Assembly (NCBI GenBank): GCA_032622095.1
Contig: CP136068.1
Location: 130,453,989-130,517,988, forward strand
Source of the DNA: Siphonodentalium dalli
Taxonomy: Eukaryota; Mollusca; Scaphopoda; Gadilida; Siphonodentaliidae
DNA: 64,000 nucleotides
Direction of reading: 5' to 3'
Below the pieces are notes generated by a model. That model saw nothing but the letters and a program-made list of their open reading frames with translations. It had not been told where the DNA came from and ran no database searches. Below are positions 11,908-24,600 of this stretch, in pieces (the first letter of the stretch is position 1; each line of letters opens with the position of its first letter). A program made the translations under genes and the position numbers.

Positions 11908-12114
11908 CAATAGGTAGCTCTGATAAAAACAATAGGCAACATTTCATCCATCACTATTATCACATAAAATAGATAATAGATAAAATAGATAAAATATCAT
12001 AAAATAGATGATTTAATCCCTCAAGAATATTTTTATGCACTGATTAATTTATATGGTAGACATCTTATCTCGCTATGCAAATCTTCATCTTTGCAAATTG
12101 TAAATGGAAGAACA
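11908..12114. other. Short unannotated intron stretch
   Basis: AT-rich; contains a small direct repeat of ATAAAATAGAT near 11963-12010. No feature recognised. Confidence 0.4.
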
Positions 12115-12857
12115 TCTATATATATATTTTGAGACTTCCGTGTATATGTGTGTATATGTGTACTTCATAGAATCGAAAACGCGTGTACAGATTGAGCTCA
12201 AATTTCGTATATAAGTGTAAAATCCCACGGGGATCGCCGACGTCGCATTTTGGATAAGCTCTGATCACTCATTCTCCACTCCCAATCAATAAAATCACCG
12301 CAAACACGGCGGGGGTTAATCGGGTGTGTACTTGATAGAATCGAAAACGGCTGGTCAAATCGAGCTCAAACTTCCTATCTAAGGGTAAAAACCACGGGAA
12401 TGGTCGACGTCGCATTTTGGACAAGCTCTGAGCACTCATTCTCCACTCCCAATCATCAAAATTACCGCAAACGCCACTTCGGAGGTTAATCGCGTTGATT
12501 GTTAAAGAGCGTTCCTATCCGCAGTGTCGTTGATAAAGAGCGTATGTGCGTAATGTGATTCTTACGTCTGGGTCTGGGCGTGTGCGTTATTATACTGACA
12601 TGAGCGTGTTGTGTGATTCTCACGTACTTAGGGCTTCCTAAGACTCGGACTGATTGAGCTCAAACTTGCTACCTACGGGAAGTGTCGTGGACGGGTTAAA
12701 TTGTGACCCCGACTAACCTTGACCTTGAAAATGATCAATTCAAGGTCAAATCGGGTAAAAAAAATTAAAAAAAATTTGAAATTAAAAAAAATAATTAAAC
12801 AAATTAAAAATTGTCATGTTTCTGACGAACGCCGCCACTGGCGGGCTAACCTGCTAG
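12115..12857 (+). mobile_element. Non-autonomous Helitron, copy 1 of a tandem array
   Basis: Starts TCTATATATATATTTTGAGA after an A. It ends with a hairpin (CCGCCACTGGCGGG), then TAACCTGCTAG immediately followed by the T of the next copy. The TC start, terminal hairpin and CTRR end are the defining Helitron signs. The interior shares several phrases with the next two copies: TAGAATCGAAAACG, TGAGCTCAAA, GTTAAAGAGCGTTC and GATAAAGAGCGTATG. Part of the interior (12185-12480) is itself duplicated. There is no coding region. Confidence 0.7.
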
Positions 12858-13577
12858 TCTACTATATATTTTGAGAACTCCGTACATATATATTTGTGTA
12901 TGTGTGTATGTGTGTATATACTTTATAGAATCGAAAACGGCTGCACCGATCGAGACCAAACTTCCCATCTAATGGTAAAAATCCACGGGAATGGTCATCG
13001 CGCCGTTTTGGAGAAGCTCCGAGCACCCGTTCTCAACACCCAGTTACAAAAACGGCAATGTGGGTTTAATCGCGTTGATAGTTAAAGAGCGTTCGTATCC
13101 GCAGTGTCGTTGATAAAGAGCGTATGCATGTAATGTGATTCTTACGTCTGGGTCCGGGCGTGAGCGCGACTGTATCCAGACATTAGCGTGTTGTGTGATT
13201 CTTACGTACTTAGGGCTTCCTAGGAACGGGGGAGATTTTCATCGGGAATTTTTTCCGCCCGAGGTGATCTTCACCTTGAAACGGGTACCCACAAATGATA
13301 TATATGTGTGTGTCCTTTATAGACTCGAACCGATTGAGCTCAAACTTGCTACCTAGGGGTACTTTTGTGCGGGAAGTGTCATGGACGGGTTAAATTGTAA
13401 ACCCCGACCTGACCTTGACCTTGAAAATTATCAATTCAAGGTAAAATCGGGAAAAACTGGCTGATTTCGACGAAATTTTACACCTAGGTGCAGCATACGT
13501 GTCTCGGAAACTGTTGCAATTACTTTTTCGAACAAAGCCATGAGACGAACCACGCCAATGGCGGGCTAACCTGCTAG
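12858..13577 (+). mobile_element. Non-autonomous Helitron, copy 2
   Basis: Begins TCTACTATATATTTTGAGA directly after the CTAG of copy 1, and ends with the hairpin (ACGCCAATGGCGGGC) and CTGCTAG at 13571-13577. It shares its order of internal phrases with copy 1 but lacks the inner duplication. A phrase CCCGACCTGACCTTGACCTTGAAAAT near its end matches copy 1 near 12708. Confidence 0.72.
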
Positions 13578-13800
13578 TCTACTATATATTTTGAGACTTC
13601 CGTATATGTGTATATTCTTTATAGACTAGAAAACGGCTCGACTGATTGAGCCCAAACTTGCTATCTAAGGCTAAAAAGCCACGGGAAGTGTCATCGCACC
13701 GCTTCTGAGAACGTCCGAGCACTCCTTCACCCGTCGCCCTGCCACCGTCGTTGGAATTGATGGGTTAATGATTAAGGAGCGTTCGTATCTGCGGTGTCGT
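13578..13800 (+). mobile_element. Non-autonomous Helitron, copy 3, truncated
   Basis: Starts TCTACTATATATTTTGAGA right after the CTAG of copy 2 and follows the others through GGAGCGTTCGTATCTGCGGT, then loses similarity near 13800. No 3' hairpin or CTAG is seen, so the 3' half is missing. Confidence 0.65.
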
Positions 13801-14396
13801 GTATAGGTAACAGATGGGCGCGCGCACTTGTGACGTCACACATAAATTACAGTATACCGTGAAGGAGAAATTTTTATTCACACAACATTTTCGTGGAAAA
13901 ATCACGTGACTTCCGGCAGTGGTTTCACAAAATCGCGGAATCAGCAATGAAACGAATTTACTACTTCACAACTTCCGATATGTGGCAATGGATAACTGAA
14001 GTAGTTATTTATAAACAGTAAGTTGTTATGAATATGTCATGCAAAGGTTAATATTAGATCAGTTTCATTTGTTAGCTAAATGAAGGCATTTACGACGTCG
14101 TGACGTCAAAGCGTCATTTGTCTCTGCGGGCCAGAATCCAGACATGAATGGACGCATTGCGTCGTCTTCGCTTAATCGCAGCGACGTACATTGTAGTCTA
14201 TAGCATTCACTATATACATTACAATATAGAGGATTTTATTATCAAAGGCCGATAGGATAAATTATATTAAGGTATCATGTACTCATCGAAGTCCACTGGC
14301 ATCCAAAACGATCTGCACTAACAATCAAGCATTCGCGTTGCTGACATGCGTATAGGCCTAATATATAGGCCTATATGCATATAGTTCCACGACTAT
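13801..14396. other. Unannotated intron stretch with TGACGTCA motifs
   Basis: No gene or element recognised. CRE-like TGACGTCA occurs near 13832 and TGACGTCAAA near 14101; in intronic DNA these are probably chance. The left edge of the following LINE is not defined. Confidence 0.35.
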
Positions 14397-16500
14397 TTGC
14401 ACGATCCTTTGCATTGTCCGTCTTCTTACTATTATGTTGGGGTCGTTCTTTATATGCCTTGCATATTATCATATTATGATAGTCTCAACCCAGATTGCGC
14501 AGTCACATGTTTCAATGATTTATTCGGCAGGGTTGGTGCTGCCACCGATGATAGACCAATACCCAATAACGATGGACAGATAATTAAGCACAAACTTAAT
14601 AACGAAGAAATATCGCCCAAGGAAGTTATCAATGCACTACGAGAAATTAAGAATAAAAAATCTCCTGGTAACGACGGGATGCGTAATGAACTACTCAAAA
14701 CGATTATACCAATCTTAATTGATGATGTTATACGACTCTTCAATGCTGTGTACACATCAGCCCATTATCCCGTCTCTTTGAGCGAATCTGTTCTCAGCCC
14801 GATCCACAAGAAATGGGAACGTACCGACCCCAATAACTATAGAGCGATTGCTCTTAGTAGCTCGCTTGGGAAATTGTTCAATAAAATAATTAACAAAAGG
14901 ATTTCGGCATTCTTAGAAGAAAACAATTTGATCAGTGAAAACCAATTTGGCTTCCGTAAAAATAAATTTACTAATGATAGCGCCTTCATTTTGAAAACAA
15001 TTATAGCCAGATACCGAAAGCAGTCAAAACAGCTTTATGCAGCATTTGTAGACTTACGAAAGGCGTTTGATTCCGTGGACAGGGAAATTTTATTCCAGAA
15101 AGTTAGTAATATAGGAATAACTGAAAAAACACTCCATATACTAAAGTCAAAGTACAATTCTAGCTATTATATGACACAGACTCGATATGGTGTTGGGCCA
15201 ATAAATGCTATCAAATATTGGGATAAGACAGGGATAAATTCTATCCCCCACACTTTTCAATATTTTAGTAGACGATGTATCAAATGGTTTTGAAAAGTCG
15301 TTTGCCCCTATAGAGGTTGGTGATACCCTTAATAATCATCTTCTCTTTGCCGATGATCTTGTTCTGGTGTCGGATTTACAACATGGTTTGCAAAACTGTT
15401 TACAAAAATTACACAAATATGTAAGTCGGAATTTAATAGGTTAACAATTAATACGGAGCAGACAAAGTGCATAGTATTTCAGAAAGGAAACAGTCGAAAC
15501 GATATCTCATTCAAAATAGGTGATTCCTCTGTCGGTATTGTCAAAGAATATACTTACATTTTGTGCCAATGGATCATTTACAAAGGCGCAACTTGATGTC
15601 CATAATAAAAGCACGAAAGCACTGTATGCACTGATTCAATCTTTAAGACAAAATTATATATATTCAATCAGCATTTGGAACACGCTCTTCGATAAGCTCA
15701 TCAAACCAATTGCACGTTATGGTTGTGAAGTATGGGCTTCCGACATGAATCTGAACAATTTTGAAACCGTGCCGTATGAAACAACTCACATACATTTTTG
15801 TGAATATGTGCTTGGGGTAAATCGAATGGCATCGAATCACGCTGTGCGAGCAGAACTTGGTAGATATCCTATTGTGTATGATGCCATATCACGTGCATTT
15901 AAATTTGCAATAAAGTCACGGACCACAGACCAAGAATCTCTTATTAACAAATCTGCTAATATATCAGAAGATCGTAATATACCAGATAAATGGTCGTTTG
16001 ACTCGGAAGTCCCTAACTATAAAAAATACTTTTCGATAGTGGTGATAACGCCTTGAAATCAATTAGAAAAAATTGTGATAACTTAAAAATTGATCATGTA
16101 TGCTGTTTCAGACGAGATATATTCAACGACGAAAAACCATCAGGTAAAGACAACTAGCGAACCTATAGAAGGGCGAAAATAAAATACCAGATAGAACCAT
16201 GTTTGAACCTCGTTAAACATTTCTCCGTTAGATTATCTTTCACAAAGCTTCCGATCAGCAACCATACTTTAGAAATTGACACAAACGACATAAACTACCC
16301 GCTGATGAGAGAATGTGCAAAAAGTGTGAAATGGAGGTAGAAATCGAAGAACACTTCATTATGCGATGCCCAATTTATAAAAAATCTAAGAAAACGTTTA
16401 TTTGCTGAAATAAGCGACAATATTCAGACCTTTAATAATATGGCTGACCAAATATATTTATTGAAGTTCGACCAGGAGTGTATGGCAGCGTAAGAGTTAA
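14397..16500 (+). mobile_element. Non-LTR retrotransposon (LINE), RT region, frameshifted
   Basis: A long frame at 14397-15293 encodes reverse-transcriptase fingers and palm: the N-terminal block REIKNKKSPGNDGM, then PNNYRAIALSSSLGKLFNK, NQFGFRKNKF and AAFVDLRKAFDSVDR (the first catalytic Asp region). After a frame change near 15235 the catalytic LLFADDLVL follows at about 15340. A further frame (15520-16056) covers the thumb and connection region. Near 16300-16380 a degraded CxxC ... HFxxxCPIY motif (CEMEVEIEEHFIMRCPIY) marks the usual C-terminal zinc knuckle. An upstream endonuclease domain was not seen, so the copy is 5' truncated. At least three frame breaks make it inactive. The clade is not assigned. 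Confidence 0.82.
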
Positions 16501-17102
16501 TGACACAGTCCAGTTTGTTTTTTGTTTAATTGGATCAAGTCCATGTATGCCAGAGTGGTCACTCACTGCGCTAAGCGCGTGTGAGTCTTTTCGCACGGCT
16601 GATTTCGTATCGACTTAAGAAACTTGTCACCTGGAACAAGCTTCACTCTACTTCGGAATTTTGTAGTTTATACCCCCCCCCCACCCACCCGCAACATAAC
16701 TATCCAGAATATGCGCCAAAGAGCTGAAGAGTTGTAAAATTATATAAAGAAGTTTTCGAAATGTATTATTATTGAATTGTTGGTGAACGATATATATCTA
16801 CACATCCCGATTTGCATTAAAGTTCATATATTTCGTACCATACATTCTTTGTCGTTATTCCATAAATAATTTATGTTCGGTCGAGCCCGGCGAGTTAGAA
16901 CATAACATAAATTCTTAATCATCTTGAGAAATGATGAACCCAAAACATGTAATGTCATCTGCAACATGGTCCAACTCTTTCTACGTAAACGTTGTGGTTC
17001 ACCAATCTTTGAACACATTAGTATATTTATGTTACTATACTTATAATCACATTTCATTTATGTAACTGTTTTGACACATCGGCCTCGAGTGGGCGTTTCT
17101 GT
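16501..17102. other. Unannotated intron stretch
   Basis: No gene recognised. It holds a C-rich run near 16673-16690. Confidence 0.35.
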
Positions 17103-17443
17103 CAATAAATTTATCTTATCGTTTTATCATCTCACGCCCAGCGCAAGTACATCACTGTTGGCTTCGCCTTGTGTGTAGAGTTCTTACTTTTCTCCAATTG
17201 TGCGAAAATCACCTGAGACCAAAACCTTTATGTGCGCGTGGAACAGAAAAATCGGCATCTCATTTCCTATTGCATTGTCCGATATACCGGAGACAACGAA
17301 ATGAATGCTTCTCCGAAACTTATAGAACTTTGACTCTCGCGTCTGCACTGAAATCAACAACTACAAAAAGTTTAAGCGAAAACATATCTGTCTTTAATAT
17401 AGTTCAGACATTTATAACTATGACAGAACGTTTTTCCAACTGA
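17103..17443 (+). mobile_element. LINE 3' fragment: zinc-knuckle end of an RT ORF
   Basis: The frame ending at 17443 carries LRPKPLCARGTEKSASHFLL followed by HCPIYRRQRNE, the C-terminal HFLLxCPxY knuckle of LINE ORF2 proteins. The second Cys of the usual CxCG pair is Arg here (CARG). Only the last 110 or so residues survive. It differs from the knuckle near 16300, so it belongs to a different family. Confidence 0.65.
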
Positions 17444-18129
17444 AAAGAGGAAATAGCAGCCATAAATGACATGATAGCGACACCGAAATATCAAGTGCAT
17501 TATCATATATAATGCTCTCATTGTTTTCATTCAATCCAAATTTACACATAAACTGACAAATGAGCGCATACAATCCCTTCCGCGAGGAAGCTAAAAAGCC
17601 TCCGAATGAGATGGCAAGCCATACATGCTTACATGCGAATTCACTTCCTCATTCTACGCAAGAAACACAATATAAACTATGCTATTGTGTTATAAATGAA
17701 GTAGTTTGAATGGAATACAATATTATTAAACCAAACACAGAATTATCCGTCAACAAAGACTACTCCCCAGTCAGTAATATAACATTATATATCCAAGTGA
17801 CTGGACAGCAACGGTGAGGGCTAGGTTAGGTTAGGTTTGGTTTTTCCTATTTAATTCCGAAAAGTTGTGGCAAGGGTATGACCCCTCTGTTTGTTTGCGA
17901 GAAGGAAATTGAACGTGCTTTCATATGGTATGCCACATTATTAAATAGTTCGCCAAATGCGAATGCTACAAAGATTAAAAGGTGGTGGTTTGTCTGAATA
18001 ATCACGAACAAAATGCGCGAAACATAATTCGAACGAGCATGACGTCACGCATATCTAGAATTTGGCGTTGTTGTACATTTCCTTCTGGAAAGCAATCAAT
18101 TACAAACTAATTTACAGCACAATATATAT
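17444..18129. other. Unannotated intron stretch
   Basis: No gene recognised. A short TTAGG-like run (AGGTTAGGTTAGG near 17824) is too short to mean telomeric DNA. Confidence 0.35.
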
Positions 18130-20027
18130 GTGCGGGTTGTCATGGAAACCCACCCAAACACGGACAGGGGACGCGGCCACGCACATTAACCCTCAAATGC
18201 CGCCATCGGCGAATACCTTCGCCGCGAATGAAGCTAATAGCCCGGACCGCCCATGTGGTGTCTAGGGGTGATTTTAGTGGCCATAACCGTGCGGTGGTCA
18301 CGGCCGAACAGAAGTAGCGATATTTACCCATAATTTTCCAGATTCAGCCAGAATTACAAATTTGTGGCCCCAATAACATGACTCGCAATCACGTCGACTA
18401 CAATCACGAAGAAACAAGGGCGAATCTCCCACCAAAGCCTGGCATCACCCCGCAAAAAGCCGCCGTTGCCGAATATATTTACGGCTAACAACAGTAACAG
18501 TCCGGACCAGCCCTGACCGCCCCTGTTGCGTTTAGGGGTGATTTTAGCGGCCATATCTGTGCGTGGATGTCACAGAAACCCACTTACGCAAGGATGGTGG
18601 TCACACCAAACAGAAGTGCCGATATTAACTCCTACACTTACAATATTGTGCCCGAATTAACAAGACTCGCAGTCCGGACCCCATATCACCGCCATACAGC
18701 TAACAACTCCTTACATATATGTAGCGAAACGACCGTCGACTACATTCACAAAGAAATAAGGGCGAATTACCCCACCAAAGCCTGGCAATTAACCCCCAAA
18801 ATGCCGCCGTCACCGAATATGTTTACCGCTAACGAAGGTAACCGCCCGGACCGTATCTGTGGCGCCTAGTGGCGATCTTAGTGGTCATATCGGTGAATGG
18901 TTGTCATGGAAACCCACACACGCACGGACGGTGGTGACGACCCAACAGAAGTGACGATTATAACCCCTAAACTTACCAGTTCAGCCAGAATTACATTATT
19001 CGGTCCGGGCTGCGAGTCCTGAATCTGGTAAGTTTAGGGGTTAATATCGGCACTTCTGTTTGGCCGTGACCACCGTACGTGCGTGTGTGGGTTTCCACGA
19101 CACACAGACACTGATATCGCCACTAAAATCACACCTAGATGCCACAGGGGCGGTCCTGTCTGGTCCCAGCTGTTAGCTTCGTTAGCGGTAAACACATTCG
19201 GCTAAGGCAGCGTTTTGGAGGTTAATTGCCAGACTTTGGTGGGCGGTTCGCCCTTGTTTCTTCGTGAGTATTGTTGACGATAGTTCCGCAACATATATAT
19301 TTACGGGGGTGCGGGCTGCGAGTCTTGTTAATGCGGGCACAATATTCTGACTGAATCTGGTAAGTTTAGGGTTTAATATCGGCACTTATGTATGGCCGTG
19401 ACCACCGTCAGTGCGTATTTGGGTTTCCATGACACCCAGCCACAGATATGGCCATTAAGTTCACCCCTAGACGCCACAGAGGCAGTCCGGAATTGTCCGG
19501 GCTGTTATCTTCGTTAGTGGTAAACGGTGACGGCGGCATTTTGAGTGTGAATTGCCAGGCTTTTGTAAGCGGTTGGCCCTTGTTTCTTATTGATTGTAGT
19601 CGACGGTAGTTCCGCTACATATATGTAGGGAGTTATTAGCTGTACGACTGCGATCGGGGGTCTGGGCTGCGAGTCTTGTGGGCACAATATTGTAATTCTG
19701 GCTGAATCTGGTCAGTAGTTTAGGGGTTAATATCGGATCTTCTGTTCCGCCGTGACCACTGTGCGTGTCTCGATGCTTTATATGACACCCCTGCACGGTT
19801 ATTGCCACTAAATCACCCCTAGACACCACAGGTCGGTCCGGGCTGTTCGCGTCATTCGCGGAGAACACATTCGCCGATGGCGGCATTTTGAGGGTTAATA
19901 GCGACACTTCTGTGTAGCCGCTACCCATGTCTGTGCGTGGGTGGGTTTCCATGACACCCTCACACATATATTGCTACTAAAATTACCCCTATACTCCGCA
20001 GGGGCGGTCAGGGCTGGTCCGAGCGGT
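18130..20027. repeat. Inverted tandem satellite (foldback-like), ~330-bp units
   Basis: Units of roughly 320-440 bp carry the phrases GTCATGGAAACCCAC, CGGACGGTGGTGAC, AACCCCTAAACTTACCAG and ATGCCGCC. They repeat head to tail on the + strand (markers near 18140, 18575, 18905) up to about 19010, then the same units run in the opposite orientation (GTGGGTTTCCA near 19085, 19420, 19940). The turning point is near 19010-19020. The block ends abruptly at a LINE. The whole would fold back on itself. All reading frames here are repeat by-products. Confidence 0.75.
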
Positions 20028-20029
20028 GT

Positions 20030-22231
20030 TTAGTCACACAGGATAAAAGCGAAGTATACTTTTTGATGGGTAGTTCCAGATAACACATGTTTATATTTAC
20101 TCATTAGGTTAATTTGTTTCCATGCTTTATCAGCATTCTCGTCAATGTGCGCTTCCCATGTACCCGTATTATTAAAAGTGAGTCCAAGATGTCTATGAGA
20201 CTTAACTTCCTCAATAATACAGTTACCATTATAGGAGGTGGGTGTTCCAACAATTGGACCATTTGCAATATCACTGTTAAAAAGATGTTGCTGACTGGGA
20301 TCTTCTATGGTCAAACACATTGAGGTGTCATCTGCAAAAAGCCAATTGTGAAAGGTAACATGTTCAGGTGTGTCATTGATGTAAATTAAAAATAGAAGAG
20401 GTTGGAGTATTTATCCTTGGGGACACCAGCTCTCACGTGGTTCCATTCTGAATTAGCGCTACATAGGACTACTCGTTTCTGACGATATGTTAATTAAGAC
20501 TCTTGAGGTTTTAGAAATTTACCGGTTTTAGAAGTTTACCAGTTATACCTATACGTTCCAATTTGTAAAGGAGACCACTATGTCATACTTTATCAAAAGC
20601 TTTACTGACATCACAAAACACGCAACTAATTTCGTTGCCATGATTCAGCGAATCAGTGATGTAATCATAAATATCTGTTAATTGGTATACATTAAAGTCG
20701 TCACCAACGAAGCCAGACTGAAATATTTATATAAGTCCGTTAGTAGTAAAATATTCCCACATCATTTTATAAATGCACTTCTCAAAAGCTTTGGACATAC
20801 ATCTTAACAATGATACTGGTCTATAATTAGAAACGAGAGATTTATCGCCTTTTTATATATAATTATTGGGACAACATTTGATCAATCCCACTCTTGGGAA
20901 AAGTGTGATTCTTCAAGAAATTTATTGAAGTTTTGGCTGAGGAGTAGCAACGGGTTTCCGAACAGTGTGTCAATGTTTTTGGACTGGACCAGACGCTTTT
21001 GATGAGTTGCAGAATAAAGGGCTTCACTTACATATATAATCGGCTGTCAACTTATTATCTAACAGGAGAGGACGCCAATGATTTCCTACACTTATGGGCA
21101 CTGTTGCTCCATTTCCATTTAGTGATGATGTATTGTAGACGTATGTTTTAAAGCATTCAGCCTTTTCCATAGGTGATACCAGGATGCCATTACTATCCGC
21201 GATATGGGGATTGTTCGCCTATTATGGGAGAACAATAGCAGCTGAAGGGTCTTCCACTTTGTGGTATTACTTCAATTCTTTTCATTCTGTAATTTGGCCA
21301 GTCTGGTGCAATATTTGAACGTTTAGCTTGATTGTGAATTCTTCTCCTCTCCCTTATAAGTCTAATGATGTTACAGGAAAGCCACGGTGGATTATCTCTC
21401 GATTAGTACAACTTTATTTGGTATAAATGATTTCGCCATTATTTTTGTAGTTACAATACATGCCAATGAGTTAGTATTGTGTTTATTAAGATCATCTGAT
21501 GTATTCCATTCATCAAAAGGTTGATTCATTCTGACGTAATCAGCGAGATTATAATCCAAACAGTGCGTTTTAAAGTATTTGTTGACACCTGTTACTACCG
21601 TATCTAAAACAACATTAACTGGGCAGCGATATCGCTTCATTTTGACATGAAACGGGTCTAGAATATTGTAATCTTTGACCGAATCTTGATTTGATACGAG
21701 AAATAGATCAAAAATAGTACTAAAATATTTACTAAAATGTGTTGGGGATTTTATTATCTGTTTGAGACCGCAAGCGTTACTTAAGTTATGAATGTGCCCT
21801 CGAGGGGTATGGGTCTGATCTTCGTTAAACTCACCTGCGATTATCATTTCATGTACCCTGTCACGTACACCTCTAATAAAGACTTCGATGCTGTTCCAAA
21901 GTGCTGCTGGTGGGTGAGTGTACGTGGTATCGCCAAACCGGAAGGTATCGCCAATCCAGATCATGCTGTTTTGATAAATGAACATATCTTTCCTTAGATG
22001 CACCTATATATCTCCCATTTGAATGAGTATATCATCCGCATCTTTGACATCCCAAATCCAGTTTGGCGACATCTCATCGCAGGTCGTTCCGCGGCTTTGA
22101 CACCAGAAATTATGGTGGGTACCCACACTTGGTCGCGGATAGTATGTTTGCGAACCGCTCTGTAGTCTAGACAATTTTATGGCGAATTCAACATATATTT
22201 TTCTATTGATACACCAATTATCCACCGTCAA
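20030..22231 (-). mobile_element. LINE with endonuclease and RT domains, decayed
   Basis: On the minus strand, 22231-21392 encodes an exonuclease-endonuclease-phosphatase domain: SRGTTCDEMSPNWIWDVKD, IWIGDTFRFGDTTYTHPP, AGEFNEDQTHTPRGHIHNL (GDFN-like) and STIFDLFLVSNQD. The RT follows toward 20030, with the catalytic phrase WLFADDTSMCLTIED near 20300-20345 and the thumb phrase VKSHRHLGLTFNNTGTWEAH (LGxxxxxxxxWxxH) after it. Frames are broken in many places, for example between 20340 and 21390. It is antisense to the caspase. The 3' end was lost at the junction with the inverted satellite. Confidence 0.8.
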
Positions 22232-22709
22232 TTATTGATAATTATGTGTCAAACGAACCACTTAATGTCAATAAGTGTCTACTATTTATGATACAATCGG
22301 AAATGAGCCGAAATTTCCATTAACTTTATCGGGATGAGAGCAAGCTATGGTCGCTCTCCGATTGAGCGAACATTCCGCTTTCACATTCATCTTCGCATTT
22401 TGACCGTTTCTGCTTGAAAATATTTCCGTTATCATTCGGACAGGCCGGCACATGGACATCTTTAGTACGCGGGTGCATTTGCAAGGGCGAAAACGTGTAT
22501 GTTTGTGTTTTATGTGCCAATGTGATTTTAATAGCACAGGCTATTATGCGTTATTCGATATTATAGGACCGGAACTGTACAACGAATGGAAACATTAAAT
22601 CGGTCTAAATCATGAGTTAGCAGAGACGTGGCTAGAGGGAGCCTGTAATAATAATTCTAAAACCGAACAAGCCGAGAACTAAATCTGTGAAAACACGATT
22701 TGAAAGTCT
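22232..22709. other. Unannotated intron stretch before the duplication
   Basis: No gene or element recognised; the minus-strand frames here lack any family signature. Confidence 0.35.
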
Positions 22710-23159
22710 TTGTGACGCTGAACATCCGTAACATTTTTGGATATAATCATATACCAAACTCTGAAATGCATGCTCAGGCGGAGTCCGCTGATAAGATAAG
22801 ATTCATTTCGGTTAAACATACATATCAATTACAGTAAATACAACATATATGATAACACGTAGTAAAGTCTTATCTAAATATTATGCCCACTGCTTGTGGT
22901 CCTAGAGCTAAATTAGAAAAGTTATGAAGTATAGTGTAATTTACATGTGTACATAACAACCATGACCGTATAAACGTGTTTCACAGTGAAGTGTATATTA
23001 CCAATAGCAGTAAGTATGTTGTATATATATAGTATGTACATACCCACAGGGTAAATCGATAACCAATTCACGATTCTGGGTTCCTACATGTAAATGTTAT
23101 TGCTTTATGTGATTACTTTCAATGGTCTATTGGCAAGCGCATTTTGTATACGTTACACC

Positions 23160-23370
23160 ACTCATATCCGAATGCCAGCCAATCCACCCTCATACACCAA
23201 AACCCCACCCAACCAACGCGCAATTACGAACGAATATCCCAGTCTGACGCCTCAACCAACATACACGTGCGCCCATGCAGCGAATTACTCTAGCGAAAAG
23301 CAACATGCCCACACCCTATACCCCACCACCACAAACCCAAACCACAACACACACCAACCCCCATGTGCAC
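23160..23370. other. C/A-rich, strand-asymmetric stretch (copy 1)
   Basis: A run rich in CCAACC, CCCCACCC and ACACACCAACCCCC. A 135-residue frame across it is low-complexity and has no family signature. The same stretch recurs at 30491-30701. Confidence 0.5.
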
Positions 23371-24379
23371 GTGTACACGATTTCCGATCTATATTGTTTG
23401 CATGTGCCGCGATTATTAATGTATGTACATGTATGTATTGTGTATTAAAATGTATACTGTGTCATACCGAACACGTCCGCCGATTGGAGAATAAACTTTG
23501 AGTCTGATTTTATTTATACGCGGTGTTTTAGTTTGGTAAGCCCATGCTGACAACGTGTGTTACATATACATAATAAAGAAATGACAGGCCCATCGGCACC
23601 CATATGAGAAGGCACACAAGTGTGCCACACATAATACATTGTGAGCATATGTGTATGGATGTTTAGTGTTAAAATAGAATCGTCACACTATTATCCGATG
23701 ACTCTTGAATAAGCCAGACATTGTATAATGTATAGCTATACGATATTTGTATATTCGATAAGATGATTCAGTTTCATTGTCGCGTAACTGTCTACTCGAG
23801 TCTGTAAACTAACATGATTATAATAAATCTTTAATACTTCGTAGCGTTTTGTCCTGAATGTGTGGGATCACTTTACTATTCATTCATTCATTCACACCTT
23901 TTCGAAATCGCAAATTTGAATGCTGAGATGGATGTTCAATTAATTTAAATTAAAATACATTCATAATAGATGTTTACACAATATTTCGAACATGTTACGG
24001 ATTCATATTTCAGATGAAATTCCCAGTCCAATTGATCAGTCTCAGATACACATACAAACTTTGTGACTTTAGCATCTATCCGGTCCGACAGTGGTCCCTC
24101 TATATCGCGCGCATATTGAGAATGACACTCATGTTTTTAAATTCTGTTAAATCCTATGCTTCTTTGACAAATTCTGCTATATACCGGCATTTGTTTTGGC
24201 AGTGTGGAAGGCCAGGAACTATACTGGTGGATGGATGTTCTCGAAAATTTGAGTGACAAAAGCAACAACAAAAATTGAACAAATTCGCACAAAAATATTA
24301 AATAGTTTGATCCGGGAGAACTGACTGACAGCGGGAGGGTAAATAATGGGCGTACACATACGTTGTTCATTTCTGTTTT

Positions 24380-24600
24380 GCGATGAGAAACAATCATATT
24401 CCCATTATCATAATACATGAAAATGACTTTCCCCATTCAGTCTGGTTTGGTAATACCTTCCGGTATCGCGATACCACGTACACGGGGGTGGTTAAGTGGG
24501 GGATAAAAGCAGCCCACAATAATTCGTCTAGGATGAATTATCTCTACCAATACAGATTTTATGTTGGAATTCGTTAAATCATCACGCTCAAAAAAGACGG
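24380..24600 (+). mobile_element. LINE endonuclease fragment (copy 1)
   Basis: The phrase VWFGNTFRYRDTTYT on the + strand matches IWIGDTFRFGDTTYT of the minus-strand LINE at 21392-22003, in opposite orientation. Similarity before and after is weak. It is a short relic of the same or a related family. Confidence 0.55.

Noticed and set aside
17820-17845. Telomere-like (TTAGG)n
   Set aside because: Only about three units; no array.
23094-23501. 135-codon open frame, repeated at 30425-30832
   Set aside because: Low-complexity C/A-rich stretch; conserved only because the 7.3-kb block is duplicated. No domain or codon signature.
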